Positions 50,948-60,142 are shown, numbered from the stretch's first letter. The stretch: 64,000 bases of DNA from Collinsella sp. BA40 (GCF_008014645.1 NZ_VOWY01000007.1:186001-250000), one strand, 5' to 3'. A program made the numbers and translations. Notes: generated from the sequence alone by a model not told the origin.

Positions 50948-51859
50948 ATGGCTATCAACCAGACTTCTCGCGCCGCCGACGAGCAGCTGAGCTCCTCGCA
51001 GCGCATCAAGCGCGCCCTGTCCCACGGCAAGCAGGGACGCATCTCTAAGAACACGTCCAACAAGGTGATGCTCGGCGTCTTTCGCGTTGCGGCCGCCATC
51101 ACCACGCTCGTGCTGGTCGCGATCATCGCCTACGTGGTGATCAACGGCCTGCCGCACATCTCGCCCGATTTCATCTTCGGCTGGCCCCACGGCGTCAACG
51201 CCGAGGGCGGCATCTGGCCCACCATCGTCTCGACCGTCTACGTCACCGCGCTCGCCATGCTCATCTGCACGCCCATCGCCGTGCTGGCAGCGGTCTATCT
51301 CGCCGAGTACGCCAAGCAAGGTCGCCTGGTCGGCATTATTCGCTATGCCGCCGACGCCCTTGCATCGGTGCCCTCCATCGTCATGGGTCTGTTCGGATAC
51401 GCGCTGTTCGTCGAGGCCATGGGTTTCGGCCTGTCCATGTTCTCCGCTGCCCTCGCGCTCGCGCTGCTCATGCTCCCCATCATCATGCGCACCACCGAGG
51501 AGGCTATCCGCGCCGTGCCGCGCTACATCCGTTGGGGTGCGTACGGCCTGGGCGCCACCAAGTGGCAGGTCGTCTCCCGCATCGTGCTCCCGTCCGCCTT
51601 CGGTCGCATCGCGACCGGCATCGTGCTGGGCATCGGCCGCGCTATCGGCGAGACCGCCGTCGTCCTGTACACCATGGGCCAGGCTATCAACCTGCCCATC
51701 ACGCCCATGGATTCCGGCCGCCCCATGACGGTGCACCTGTACCTTCTGGCCAATGACGGCATCAACATGAACGCCGCCTACGGCACCGCGTTGCTGCTGA
51801 TGATCATCATCCTCGCCTTCAACCTGTTCGCACGCCATCTCTCTCGCAAGAGCAAGTAA
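50948..51859 (+). CDS. pstA: phosphate ABC transporter permease PstA
   Basis: Second membrane subunit, 303 residues. A basic cytoplasmic tail of about 40 residues precedes six membrane segments. The coupling loop GAYGLGATKWQVVSRIVLPSA (about 195-215, partly quoted as GATKWQVV) parallels PstC. It starts four bases after the pstC stop, and AGGAAGGG lies in pstC. PstC and PstA together form the channel for phosphate. Confidence 0.93.
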   Translation: MAINQTSRAADEQLSSSQRIKRALSHGKQGRISKNTSNKVMLGVFRVAAAITTLVLVAIIAYVVINGLPHISPDFIFGWPHGVNAEGGIWPTIVSTVYVTALAMLICTPIAVLAAVYLAEYAKQGRLVGIIRYAADALASVPSIVMGLFGYALFVEAMGFGLSMFSAALALALLMLPIIMRTTEEAIRAVPRYIRWGAYGLGATKWQVVSRIVLPSAFGRIATGIVLGIGRAIGETAVVLYTMGQAINLPITPMDSGRPMTVHLYLLANDGINMNAAYGTALLLMIIILAFNLFARHLSRKSK

Positions 51860-51868
51860 GGAGCTCCC

Positions 51869-52672
51869 GTGACCGTTTACCAAGCTGCGCCCACGCCCGA
51901 GATCAGCGCTATATCCACGGCGAATTTCGATTTCTGGTACGGAGATTTCCACGCCCTTACCGATGTCAACCTCAACATCGCCAAGAACAAGATCACCGCG
52001 TTCATCGGCCCCTCCGGTTGCGGCAAGTCCACCTTCCTTCGCTGCATGAACCGTATGAACGACCTGATCGAGGGGACGCGCATCGAAGGTTCGATGACGC
52101 TCGACGGCGCCGATATCTATGCCGAGGGCGTCGATCCCGTCGACCTGCGTCGCCGTGTGGGCATGATCTTCCAGCAGCCCAACCCCTTCCCCAAATCCAT
52201 CTACGAGAACGTCGCTTTTGGCCCGCGTTTGCAGGGCGTGACTAGCAAAAGCGACCTCGACGACATAGTCGAAGAGTCCCTCAAGCGCGCCAACCTTTGG
52301 AAAGAGGTATCCAATCAGCTCTCGAAAGACGGTCTGGCGCTTTCCGGCGGACAGCAGCAGCGACTGTGCATCGCCCGCGTCCTGGCGGTTCAGCCGGACG
52401 TGCTCCTGATGGACGAGCCCTGTTCGGCCATCGATCCCACCTCCGTTCAGAAGGTCGAGGACCTGATGGCCGAGCTCGCGCCTGAGATGACCATCATCAT
52501 CGTTACGCATAACATGCAGCAGGCCGCGCGTATCTCCGATTACACTGCATTCTTCTTACAGGAAGTCGCTGGTGAGCCTGCTACACTTATCGAGTATGGT
52601 CAAACCGACGCTCTCTTCACTAGTCCGATGGATAAGCGTACGGAGGACTATATCACCGGTCGTTTCGGCTAG
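51869..52672 (+). CDS. pstB: phosphate ABC transporter ATPase PstB
   Basis: ATP-hydrolysing subunit, 267 residues. Walker A GPSGCGKS is near residue 49, the Q-loop [15 protein letters not shown] near 107 is the PstB-specific form, the signature is LSGGQQQR, and Walker B is [16 protein letters not shown] at 51869 has AAGGAG six bases upstream. It lies in the pstSCAB-phoU operon with a 9-base gap to pstA. Confidence 0.96.
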   Translation: MTVYQAAPTPEISAISTANFDFWYGDFHALTDVNLNIAKNKITAFIGPSGCGKSTFLRCMNRMNDLIEGTRIEGSMTLDGADIYAEGVDPVDLRRRVGMIFQQPNPFPKSIYENVAFGPRLQGVTSKSDLDDIVEESLKRANLWKEVSNQLSKDGLALSGGQQQRLCIARVLAVQPDVLLMDEPCSAIDPTSVQKVEDLMAELAPEMTIIIVTHNMQQAARISDYTAFFLQEVAGEPATLIEYGQTDALFTSPMDKRTEDYITGRFG

Positions 52673-52741
52673 TCACCGATTCGCCCGGCTCGTACTGGTT
52701 GCGGATGTAGCACGTCCGCGCGCGTCTGATTGGAGCCTAGA

Positions 52742-53578
52742 ATGCGCAAACTGTTTTCCCGTCAGCTGGTCGAGGCTCGCCACGAGATGTTCTCCATCTT
52801 CGAGGCCGTCGACCTGGCGTTGCACGATGCCGTGCGCGCCTATGTAGAGGACGATAAGAAGCTCGCCGCCGCGACGCAGGAGGCAACGTTCCAGATCGAT
52901 GCCCGCTGCGCCAACCTCGAGGCCGTGTGCTACAACCTTATTGCCACGCAGAGCCCGGTCGCGTCCGATTTCCGCTTGCTGCAGACCATCATCTACATCG
53001 ATTTCAACCTGCAGCGCATGTGCGACAAGGTCCGCCGTATCGCTCGCGCCGCCAAGCGCAAGGTGAAAAACGATATCGAGGTGCCCGTCGAGATGGTGCA
53101 GCTCATCGATGCCGAAGCGCAGGGCGTCTTCCGCGTGCTGGGCGCCACCATCTCCGCGCTCGTCAACAACGACCTGTCGATCGTGCTGGCTCTCTCCGAT
53201 GAGGACGAGGCCGTGCACGGTGCGTATCAGGAGTTCTTCCGCGTCTTCAATCGCACCGAGACCATGGATGTGGCCGACGACGCGCAGATGGACGACTTCC
53301 GCCGCACCATCATGGTTTCGCGCTATCTCGACCGCATCGCATCCATCTCCATGGAGTGCGCGTATCGCCTGGTCTTCCTGCTTACGGGCCAGCGCGCCTC
53401 GGCGGCCGACCTGGCCGAAGCAGACGAGGGCGAGCTCGAGAGCATGCGTATCCCCTCGGGCGAGGGCGTCATCCTCGATCCCGCTGCCGATGCGCGCTAT
53501 GTAGCCGAGCTTCCGCTCGAGGAGGTGGGCGACCAGCTGGCCGCCCTCATCCGCAAGGCGGCTGAGACTACGGATTAG
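52742..53578 (+). CDS. phoU: phosphate signalling protein PhoU
   Basis: A 278-residue PhoU, longer than the usual 215-240. Two three-helix bundles each with a metal-binding acidic signature are expected; the first includes DFRLLQTIIYIDFNLQRMCDK and the second MVSRYLDRIASISMECA. About 55 residues at the C-terminus are acidic and less conserved. PhoU links Pst activity to phosphate regulation. GGAG lies before the ATG at 52742; TTG 52730 is a weaker alternative. A terminator follows, so the Pst operon ends here. No PhoR/PhoB genes are in the window. Confidence 0.92.
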   Translation: MRKLFSRQLVEARHEMFSIFEAVDLALHDAVRAYVEDDKKLAAATQEATFQIDARCANLEAVCYNLIATQSPVASDFRLLQTIIYIDFNLQRMCDKVRRIARAAKRKVKNDIEVPVEMVQLIDAEAQGVFRVLGATISALVNNDLSIVLALSDEDEAVHGAYQEFFRVFNRTETMDVADDAQMDDFRRTIMVSRYLDRIASISMECAYRLVFLLTGQRASAADLAEADEGELESMRIPSGEGVILDPAADARYVAELPLEEVGDQLAALIRKAAETTD

Positions 53579-53604
53579 CCTGCTGCCTGTCGGGCCATGT
53601 GTTT

Positions 53605-53653
53605 GCAAACCGCCGTACGAATCCGGATACGAGGATTTGTCCGGCGGTTTTTG
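53605..53653 (+). terminator. terminator after phoU
   Basis: AAACCGCCG pairs with CGGCGGTTT, with an inner AATCC/GGATT stem, followed by TTTTGC. Confidence 0.85.
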
Positions 53654-53761
53654 CATAAGCGGCGTTTCATGATGCAAACGTGTAGCGATGGCGATGAAGC
53701 TGCTTCGCCGCAGACCGCTGCGGTAGTATGGGCTGCGAACCACTGCGAAGGGAATCCCGCT

Positions 53762-54502
53762 ATGGATATGGCATATCTCGAACATCTTAAACGTCGCCGA
53801 GAGGCCATCCTCTCCCGTATGGCGCTGGCACTCGATCGCAGCGGCCGCAGCTTCGCCGACGTCGACATGGTCGCGGTTTCCAAGACGGTTGGGGCCGATG
53901 AGGTCGAAGCGGCTATAGCTGCCGGGTTCAGGCGATTCGGTGAGAATCGGCCCCAGGAGCTCATCAGGAAGACGCAGCATGTTGCAACCCTTCCAGATGC
54001 GCCATGCGTGCGATTCGATATGATCGGCAACCTGCAGACGAATAAGATCAACGCCGTGCTGGGCCGTGCGGAGCTCATCCACTCCATCAGCTCGCTCCAC
54101 CTCGCCAAAGCCGTTTCAACGCGCGCGCAGCGCCATATCGCGGAGGGTTCGCTTCCTGGTCCTCAGGACGTGCTGATCGAGGTAAATGTGGCCGGTGAGC
54201 GCTCCAAGTCGGGGTTTTCTCCCGATGAGCTTCGCGAGCTGTTCCCCGAGCTGAGCGCACTTTGTGGAATTCGCATCCGAGGGCTTATGACGATGGCTCC
54301 TCGCGGGGATAAGCAGAGGGCGCGAGCATGTTTCTCGGGCCTACGCGAGCTGCGCGATGAGCTGTCGGCGCAAGACCCGGCGCTCGACCTGCGCGAGCTG
54401 TCGTGCGGCATGAGCGAGGACTTCGATATCGCGCTCGAGGAGGGTTCTACCATCGTTCGCCTTGGTAGGGTGTTGTTCGACCCTGGTTTTGCAGTAGAAT
54501 AA
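53762..54502 (+). CDS. yggS: YggS-family PLP homeostasis protein
   Basis: A 246-residue single-domain alanine-racemase-fold protein that binds pyridoxal phosphate without known catalysis and keeps PLP balanced. The PLP Lys is in VAVSKTV (K41). FGENRPQEL, HMIGNLQTNK-like FDMIGNLQTNK, IEVNVAGERSKSGF and the phosphate-binding LSCGMSEDFDIALEEGSTIVRLG follow. It usually sits next to sepF and yggT, as here. ATG 53762 has AAGGGA upstream; the longer frame runs back into the phoU terminator and is not used. Confidence 0.93.
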   Translation: MDMAYLEHLKRRREAILSRMALALDRSGRSFADVDMVAVSKTVGADEVEAAIAAGFRRFGENRPQELIRKTQHVATLPDAPCVRFDMIGNLQTNKINAVLGRAELIHSISSLHLAKAVSTRAQRHIAEGSLPGPQDVLIEVNVAGERSKSGFSPDELRELFPELSALCGIRIRGLMTMAPRGDKQRARACFSGLRELRDELSAQDPALDLRELSCGMSEDFDIALEEGSTIVRLGRVLFDPGFAVE

Positions 54503-54574
54503 GCAGGTCAGGCATGCGTTTGACCTGCACCATTCGAAGATCAAACGAAACCTAGGGCAGAGAGGTTGAGAAAC

Positions 54575-55321
54575 GTGGGCTTTTTAGACGATATCAAAAG
54601 CAGGCTCCCGTTCGGTCAGAACCAGTCCGGCTACGGCCAGGAAGGCTACGGCCAGGACGGTTATGACGATTATTACGAGGGCGGCTCGGATGCATACGCC
54701 ACCGATGGCTATCAGGACCAGGGCTACGGCGCCCAGGCCGACACGGGCTATGCTTCCCAGTACACCGACGAGGACTCGAGCTCGGGGCTGCTCGGTCAGA
54801 CTCATCGCGGCGAGGCGGCGTCCGTCGCCGTGTATACGCGCAGCGGTCAGCCCGTCGGCGATGCCGAGCGCCACGCCACCACGTACAACCCGCCCGCACG
54901 CGGCCAGGAGGCCTATCGCCCCGGCGCGTACGATACGCCGTCCAGCTATGCCGAGACCCTTCGCTCGGTGCCCTCGCCGGCGTCTCCGGCCCCCGCTTCC
55001 GACGTGTCGGCGCAGGTGAGCGCCGTGGTCAACAATACGCCCCAGCTGCCTGCCTACATCCTGCGGCCCGAGAGCTACGACGACGTGGAGACGGTCGTTC
55101 GCCGCGTCCGCACGCGCCAGCCCGTCGCACTCGTCTTCGTTGGCGTGCGTACCGAGGTGGCTAAGCGCGTCCTCGATTTCAGCTATGGTTTCGCCTGCGG
55201 TCTGGGCGCCAGCATCAAGGAAGTCGCCGACCGCGTGTTCATCGTCTTGCCCCAGGGCTGCGAGGTCAAGGAATCCGACCTGGCCAAGCTTCGCTCCGAG
55301 GGCTACATCAAGTCTAAGTAG
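54575..55321 (+). CDS. sepF: SepF, FtsZ membrane anchor, with Tyr/Gly-rich linker
   Basis: In bacteria lacking FtsA, SepF tethers FtsZ to the membrane. The 248-residue protein starts with an amphipathic helix GFLDDIKSRLPFG. A low-complexity segment (about 15-62) follows with some ten Tyr among Gly, Gln and Asp in loose GYGQ/GYD repeats. Then come a polar linker and the SepF core (about 160-248: LRPESYDDVETVVRRVRTRQ, FSYGFACGLGASI, VFIVLP). SepF is usually 150-220 residues. GTG 54575 is chosen, with GAGAGG nine bases upstream; TTG 54566 is in frame. Confidence 0.92.
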   Translation: MGFLDDIKSRLPFGQNQSGYGQEGYGQDGYDDYYEGGSDAYATDGYQDQGYGAQADTGYASQYTDEDSSSGLLGQTHRGEAASVAVYTRSGQPVGDAERHATTYNPPARGQEAYRPGAYDTPSSYAETLRSVPSPASPAPASDVSAQVSAVVNNTPQLPAYILRPESYDDVETVVRRVRTRQPVALVFVGVRTEVAKRVLDFSYGFACGLGASIKEVADRVFIVLPQGCEVKESDLAKLRSEGYIKSK

Positions 55322-55328
55322 GAGAACC

Positions 55329-55598
55329 GTGACCCCGTACACCCTTGTCTCTATCATTCAATCGCTCTTCCAGTTCTATAACTTCCTGATTCTGGCGTAC
55401 TGCCTGCTCACGTGGATCCCCATGAATCCCAACGGCCTGCTCGCCGACATCGGGGCGGTGCTCGAGTCCCTGGTGGGACCGTTTCTCAACTTCTTTCGCA
55501 GGTTCATGCCGGCTATGGGCGGTATCGATTTCTCGCCCGTTATTGCTGTTCTTGCGTTGACCCTTATCGAGCGGCTTCTCATAGGTATACTTTTGTAG
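55329..55598 (+). CDS. YggT-family membrane protein
   Basis: An 89-residue protein with two membrane segments, the second after the conserved GPFLNFFRRFMPAMGGIDFSP loop (partly quoted: FRRFMP), typical of YggT (YlmG in Gram-positives). It is linked to division and chromosome/nucleoid placement in several bacteria, but its biochemical role is unknown. It starts at GTG 55329, seven bases after sepF, with GGAG four bases upstream. The open frame upstream is a shadow of sepF. Confidence 0.88.
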   Translation: MTPYTLVSIIQSLFQFYNFLILAYCLLTWIPMNPNGLLADIGAVLESLVGPFLNFFRRFMPAMGGIDFSPVIAVLALTLIERLLIGILL

Positions 55599-55653
55599 GA
55601 AACGCATGGCGGTGCTCGCTAGGGCCGCCAGGTGCATGGAAAGGATTGTTTCG

Positions 55654-56310
55654 ATGGCTATTACTCCCGCTGATATCCAGGCTCAGACGTTCTCCGAGGC
55701 CAAGCGCGGCTACGATCCCGCCGAGGTCGACGTGTTCCTCGAGCAGATCTCGTCCGAGGTCGACGCTATGCTCAATAAGATCGTCGACCTGAAGACCCGC
55801 CTCACCGCAACCGAGCAGCAGCTCGCCGACGCCCAGGCCGCCCTCGCGCAGAATGCCGCCGCGCCCGCTCCGGCACCCGCGCCCGCTCCGGCTCCCGACT
55901 TTACGGCCACCGAGCGCCAGATCTCCGCTGCCCTCATCGCCGCGCAGCAGACCTCCGATGCCATCATCAACGATGCCCAGGAGAACGCCGAGCGCATCCG
56001 CAACGAGGCCGACGCGAAGGCGCGCGAGGTCATTCGTCAGGCTCTTGCCGAGAAGCAGAAGCAGATCGACGAGATCGATCGCCTGAAGGCTTCCCGTGAG
56101 GACTTCAAGAACGAGTACATGAAGCTCATCCAGCACTTCATGGACGAAGCCCAGAACTCCTTCCCGGCTGAGCTGCTCGCCAATACCCCTACGGGCTCCG
56201 CTGCTGCCGTGGCTCCCGTCGCGGCCCCGGTGTCCGAGCCCATGGCGACTGCGCCCGTGGCCGATCCGTTCGCTCCGCTCGACAACTTCGTGGCCGACGA
56301 TCTGGACTAG
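55654..56310 (+). CDS. divIVA: DivIVA/Wag31-family polar growth and division protein
   Basis: A 218-residue coiled-coil scaffold that binds curved membrane and organises poles and septa. The N-terminal membrane-binding domain ITPADIQAQTFSEAKRGYD...VDVFLEQI is typical, and a coiled coil follows (about 28-65). An Ala-Pro repeat linker of about 14 residues (near 68-82) separates it from a long second coiled coil (about 85-180) and an Ala/Pro-rich tail. ATG 55654 has AAAGGA eight bases upstream. It closes the yggS-sepF-yggT-divIVA group. Confidence 0.93.
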   Translation: MAITPADIQAQTFSEAKRGYDPAEVDVFLEQISSEVDAMLNKIVDLKTRLTATEQQLADAQAALAQNAAAPAPAPAPAPAPDFTATERQISAALIAAQQTSDAIINDAQENAERIRNEADAKAREVIRQALAEKQKQIDEIDRLKASREDFKNEYMKLIQHFMDEAQNSFPAELLANTPTGSAAAVAPVAAPVSEPMATAPVADPFAPLDNFVADDLD

Positions 56311-56341
56311 CCTTCGGTCTCTCAAGATCTTTGCAACGTGT

Positions 56342-56380
56342 ACGGCTGCCGGTCATGTATCGGCGGCCGTTTTTGTGTGT
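56342..56380 (+). terminator. terminator after divIVA
   Basis: ACGGCTGCCG (56342-56351) pairs with CGGCGGCCGT (56361-56370, one G-U), followed by TTTTGTGTGT. Confidence 0.85.
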
Positions 56381-56399
56381 AACGGTCTTGAAAGCCTAT

Positions 56400-56446
56400 G
56401 AGAGAGCCCGCATCTCCGATAGGGAGGTGCGGGCTCTCTCTTTCGC
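56400..56446. terminator. hairpin downstream of the nitroreductase gene
   Basis: A perfect 13-bp dyad (56400-56412 with 56428-56440). It sits between converging genes and may end the minus-strand nitroreductase operon, though the minus-strand side lacks a clear T-tract. Confidence 0.6.
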
Positions 56447-56479
56447 ATACAAGGCCGAATACGGCGTTACAAGGCGTTG

Positions 56480-57016
56480 CTAGGCGTGCACGTTGGTGAA
56501 GTCTGCAAGGGCTATGGTGCGGGCCTCGCGCACCTCGGGATCGGCGATCGAATCTGCGGCGTAGCCCACGGTGAGCATGTGGATGGGGTAGACGTCCTCG
56601 GGCAGGTCGAATACCTCGCGAGCGACCTCGGGGTTGAAATGGCATACCCAGCACGTGCCCAAGCCGAGCTCGGTGGCCTGCATCATCATCTGGTCGACGA
56701 CGATGGCGGTGTCGATATCGGAGGCGTTGCGCTGATCGTACTTGCGTACCCAGGCCTCGTCGGTCTTGGCGCATACGAGCAGCACGACCGGAGCGCCGAA
56801 GACGCTGCCGTCGCGCTCGAATCGATAGGCGGCCTTCGCCGCGGCCTCGCGGAGCGACGGCGTGTCGCATACCAGCACGCGTGCGGGATGATTGTTGCAT
56901 GCGGAGGGGGCGATGCGGCCCGCCTCGAGGATGGCCGCGAGCTTTTCGGGCTCGACGGCATCGGCGGTATAGTGCCGGCACGAATAGCGCTGGCGCGTAA
57001 GCTCGGTGAATGACAT
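56480..57016 (-). CDS. nitroreductase-family flavoprotein
   Basis: A 178-residue FMN-binding protein of the nitroreductase fold. The N-terminal RQRYSCRHYT is the FMN phosphate motif; APSACNNHPARVLV and the central GLGTCWVCHFNPEVA are conserved. Small members like this one reduce quinones, nitro compounds or act in redox balance; the physiological substrate is not known. Start 57016 has AGGAG upstream. It follows the DUF47 gene by eight bases, so it is co-transcribed with the phosphate genes, an unusual partner. Confidence 0.85.
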   Translation of the reverse strand: MSFTELTRQRYSCRHYTADAVEPEKLAAILEAGRIAPSACNNHPARVLVCDTPSLREAAAKAAYRFERDGSVFGAPVVLLVCAKTDEAWVRKYDQRNASDIDTAIVVDQMMMQATELGLGTCWVCHFNPEVAREVFDLPEDVYPIHMLTVGYAADSIADPEVREARTIALADFTNVHA

Positions 57017-57024
57017 AGGGGCTC

Positions 57025-57648
57025 CTAGCTGTTCTTCATCACGATGGACTCGACGGTATCGGCAACGAACTCGCAGGAGTCGGCGCAATACTCAAGGAAC
57101 GTATAGACGTCGCGCCAGGAAATGATGGTGAGGGGATCGAGGTCTGCGGTGTGAAGCTCGCGCATGGCCCCTATGTAGATGTCGTCGCACTCGCTCTCGA
57201 TGGTGTTCACGGTGATGACGTGCTCACGCAGGCTCTTGGAGCGCTTGAACTGCGGCAGCTCGAGCACGAGGTCGTGCATCTGCTCGGTAGCGCGCACCAC
57301 CTTGGCCGACATCTCCAGGGCGTCCGGGCGCATCTGCTGGATATTGGTGAAGTAGATGCGGTGCAAGACGCCTTCGATGCGGTCGATCACGACGTCGAGG
57401 GAGTTTGCCAGGGTGGCGATGTCCTCGCGCTCGATCGGGGTGATGAAGGCGGTGATCAGCGCGTCGTTGATCTCGTGGACCAGCTCGTCTGCTTCCTGCT
57501 CGATCTCGTGCATCTCGGCGACGGCCTCCTCGATCTTGGAGGGATCGAAGTGATGCATGATGGTGTCGAGCTTGATGGCCGCCTTGCAGGCGAGCTCGGC
57601 CGCCGAGGCGAAGCAATCGTAGTAGAACGCGTCGTTTTTCTTAGCCAT
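57025..57648 (-). CDS. DUF47 (PhoU-like) phosphate transport regulator
   Basis: A 207-residue all-helical PhoU-related protein (DUF47, Pit-accessory type). The acidic HEIEQEADELVHEINDALI and DVVIDRIEGVLHRI segments are the metal-cluster signatures, and DIYIGAMRELH and EYCADSCEFVADTVESI are in the second half. Such proteins almost always neighbour PiT transporters and modulate low-affinity phosphate uptake. AAAGGA precedes the ATG. It lies 62 bases after the PiT gene in the same operon. Confidence 0.92.
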   Translation of the reverse strand: MAKKNDAFYYDCFASAAELACKAAIKLDTIMHHFDPSKIEEAVAEMHEIEQEADELVHEINDALITAFITPIEREDIATLANSLDVVIDRIEGVLHRIYFTNIQQMRPDALEMSAKVVRATEQMHDLVLELPQFKRSKSLREHVITVNTIESECDDIYIGAMRELHTADLDPLTIISWRDVYTFLEYCADSCEFVADTVESIVMKNS

Positions 57649-57710
57649 GATGAGTCCTTTGGTTGCGGGGATGTTTGCGGATGGGGATTCGCCTGGAACA
57701 GGCGAATCGG

Positions 57711-58790
57711 CTAGATGAAGAGCAGGAACAGCTTAGCCATGAGGAAGCTGATGAGGCCGCAGCCCGGGAAGGTGAACACCCAGGTGAGCAGCATGTCCTT
57801 GACCACGCCGAAGTTGATGGCCGAGATGCGCTTCACGGCGCCCACGCCCATGATGGCCGTTGTCTTGACGTGCGTGGTGGAGACGGGGATGCCCGTAAGG
57901 GTGGCCAGAAGCAGGCACAGGGAGCTGGAGAGGTCGGCGGAGAAGCCCTGGTACTTCTCGAGCTTCACCATGTCCATGCCCACGGACTTGATGATCTTCT
58001 CGCCGCCGACGGACGTGCCCACGCCCATCACGACGGAGCACAGCAGCATGAGCCACACCGGGATGATCATGTTCTCGACGGAGGGCTGGCCGTTGCAGAA
58101 GGCGACGCCCAGGAAGAGGACGCCTATGAATTTCTGGCCGTCCTGAGCGCCGTGCATGAAGCTCATGCCGGCGGCGCCGGCGATCTGCGCCCACCGAAAG
58201 AAGGTGTTGGACTTCCGCCGATCGCTGTTGGCGAAAAGGATGGTAACGATCTTGCAGGTCACCCAGCCCATGGCGAAGCCCAGGCCGAGGGAGAGCACCA
58301 GGCCGTAGAGAACCTTCACCCATTCGTTCATGTTGACGCCCTCGGCGCCGCCGAGCGCGATGGCCGCACCGGTAAGGCCGGCGATGAGGCTATGGCTCTC
58401 GCTCGTGGGGATGCCGAAGATGCTCGCGCCCACGGAGTACACCACGATGGAGAAGAGCGCCGCGCACAGGGCGATGAGCGCGATCTGGGTGTTCGCGCCG
58501 AAGTCGACCATGTTGGAGATGGTCGAGGCGACGCTGGCGTTGATGTGCGTCATGATGAAGACGCCGAGGAAGTTGAAGATCGCGCTCATGATGATGGCCG
58601 CTTTCGGCGGCAGGCAGCGCGTGGTGACGCACGTCGCGATGGCGTTGGGCGCGTCGGTCCAGCCGTTGACGAAGATCACGCCGAGCGTGAGCAGGACCGT
58701 CATGGCGAGGATTGGATTTGAAAAGACTTGGGAGATGAAATAGGAGAATGAGACGTCCACGAATAACCACATTCCTATCGTGCGGCGCAT
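57711..58790 (-). CDS. pit: PiT-family inorganic phosphate transporter
   Basis: Low-affinity, ion-coupled phosphate permease of 359 residues with about ten membrane segments. Both PiT repeats are visible: NGWTDAPNAIATCV near residue 42 and the FMHGAQDGQKFIGV segment near 210. GIPTSESHSL and GIPVSTTHVKT are the paired inner loops. The start is uncertain: ATG 58790 (AAAGG rather distant) or ATG 58772. First gene of the pit-DUF47-nitroreductase operon. With pstSCAB it gives the cell two phosphate uptake routes. Confidence 0.93.
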   Translation of the reverse strand: MRRTIGMWLFVDVSFSYFISQVFSNPILAMTVLLTLGVIFVNGWTDAPNAIATCVTTRCLPPKAAIIMSAIFNFLGVFIMTHINASVASTISNMVDFGANTQIALIALCAALFSIVVYSVGASIFGIPTSESHSLIAGLTGAAIALGGAEGVNMNEWVKVLYGLVLSLGLGFAMGWVTCKIVTILFANSDRRKSNTFFRWAQIAGAAGMSFMHGAQDGQKFIGVLFLGVAFCNGQPSVENMIIPVWLMLLCSVVMGVGTSVGGEKIIKSVGMDMVKLEKYQGFSADLSSSLCLLLATLTGIPVSTTHVKTTAIMGVGAVKRISAINFGVVKDMLLTWVFTFPGCGLISFLMAKLFLLFI

Positions 58791-58954
58791 GCGAGGCGCG
58801 CACCTTTGTAAAGCGTCTCTAAGGATAACACCTTACACAAAGCTAACGAGCAGTTAATACAGCTAGCGAATGTAATGAATCAGTAAAGGAAATGATGGTT
58901 TGGGCGCGTCTCGGGATGTCGTTGGCGCGCCGGGGCTATTTTCGGGATTCGAAG

Positions 58955-59318
58955 AAGGCAAAGCGGGCCGATAAGCCGGGTTCTGTCGCGGGCGATCATT
59001 TATCTTGCCTGCACGTCACCGTGCAGTTCCACGCACGCTACCCGAACGCGGACCGGGCCGGCCCATCGCGTTCCTATTTGCGCTTGCTCCGGATGGGGTT
59101 TACCAAGCCGCCATGTTGCCACGACGCTGGTGGTCTCTTACACCACCGTTTCAGCTTTTCCCTTTACGACGAGTCGTAGGTGGGAGTCTTCTTTTCTGCG
59201 GCACTTTCCGTCGGGTCGCCCCGCCTGGCCGTTAGCCAGCATCCTGCCCTGTGGAGCCCGGACTTTCCTCACATGCGAACATGCCGCACGCGCGATCGCC
59301 TGGCCCGCTTTGCGGGGG
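58955..59318 (-). ncRNA. rnpB: RNase P RNA, bacterial type A
   Basis: Catalytic RNA of RNase P, which cuts tRNA 5' leaders. On the minus strand the universal P4 5' segment GAGGAAAGTCCGGGCTCCAC and the 3' segment ACAGAACCCGGCTTAT are both present. The ends pair as stem P1: GCAAAGCGGGCC (59313-59302) with GGCCCGCTTTGC (58969-58958). About 360 nucleotides, as expected. TACAAT at 59326-59321 is a good -10 placed right before the 5' end; I found no clear -35. The 3' flank is modestly T-rich. Exact ends are uncertain by a few bases. Confidence 0.95.
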
Positions 59319-59503
59319 GTATTGTACCACGAAGCCGGGATGTCGGGGCCGCCGCCAGCGCAGGCACATAACACGCGTTCAGTTGATCTCGCTTTCGCGA
59401 GGGGTCTGCGCCGTCATGGACGGTCCGCCTAACATATAATCGATATCCGACGAAGTGCTGCGCCCGATGCGGTGGGGGCTGCGCGAGCTAGGGGAGGGTG
59501 GTT

Positions 59504-60142
59504 ATGGCCGAAAGCTATCTGACGCTTCGACGCGACGTGGAGGCCGTGGGCGAGTTCGTGGACCGCAAGAGCAGGTTCATCGCCCAGCTCATCCACGTTG
59601 AGAGCGTCGATGAGGCCGCGGCGCACCAGGCTGCGGTCCGCTCCAGGCATTACGATGCGCGCCATAACGTGCCCGCGTTCGCGCTGGCCGACGGGACGGA
59701 GCGCGCGAGCGATGACGGTGAGCCGCAGCGCACGAGCGGCATGCCCACGCTGGAGGTGCTGCGCGGAGCGGGCTTGAAGAACGTGTGCTGCGTGACCACG
59801 CGCTACTTCGGCGGCACGCTGCTGGGGAGCGGCGGGCTGGTTCGAGCCTACACGGCTGCCGCGCAGGCCGCGGTGGAGCAGGCCCGCGCGGCCGGCTATA
59901 TCGTGGAGATGACGAGCGTGGTGTCGGTCGACGTGACGGTTGCCTATCCCCAGTACGAGCAGGTTGCCCGCTTGGTTGCCGATACCGGCGGCAAGGTGGC
60001 CGCCACCGATTTCACCAACGAGGTGACGATTCACGCCGTCTACAAAGCCGGCGAGGAGCTCGCCCTGCGCCCGCTGCTCACCGAGTTGCTGGCGGGGCGC
60101 GAGCGCATGACGGCGAGCGCCCCGCGGTTCGCGCAGTTCTAA
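59504..60142 (+). CDS. YigZ/IMPACT family protein
   Basis: A 212-residue protein of the YigZ family, related to eukaryotic IMPACT. The N-terminal domain carries DRKSRFIAQL, DDGEPQRTSGMP, and TTRYFGGTLLGSGGLVRAY, the family signature. The C-terminal ferredoxin-like DUF1949 domain lies at about 140-200. Function in bacteria is unclear; translation-related roles have been suggested. ATG 59504 has GGGAGGG upstream. It converges on the next gene with a 4-base overlap. Confidence 0.9.
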   Translation: MAESYLTLRRDVEAVGEFVDRKSRFIAQLIHVESVDEAAAHQAAVRSRHYDARHNVPAFALADGTERASDDGEPQRTSGMPTLEVLRGAGLKNVCCVTTRYFGGTLLGSGGLVRAYTAAAQAAVEQARAAGYIVEMTSVVSVDVTVAYPQYEQVARLVADTGGKVAATDFTNEVTIHAVYKAGEELALRPLLTELLAGRERMTASAPRFAQF

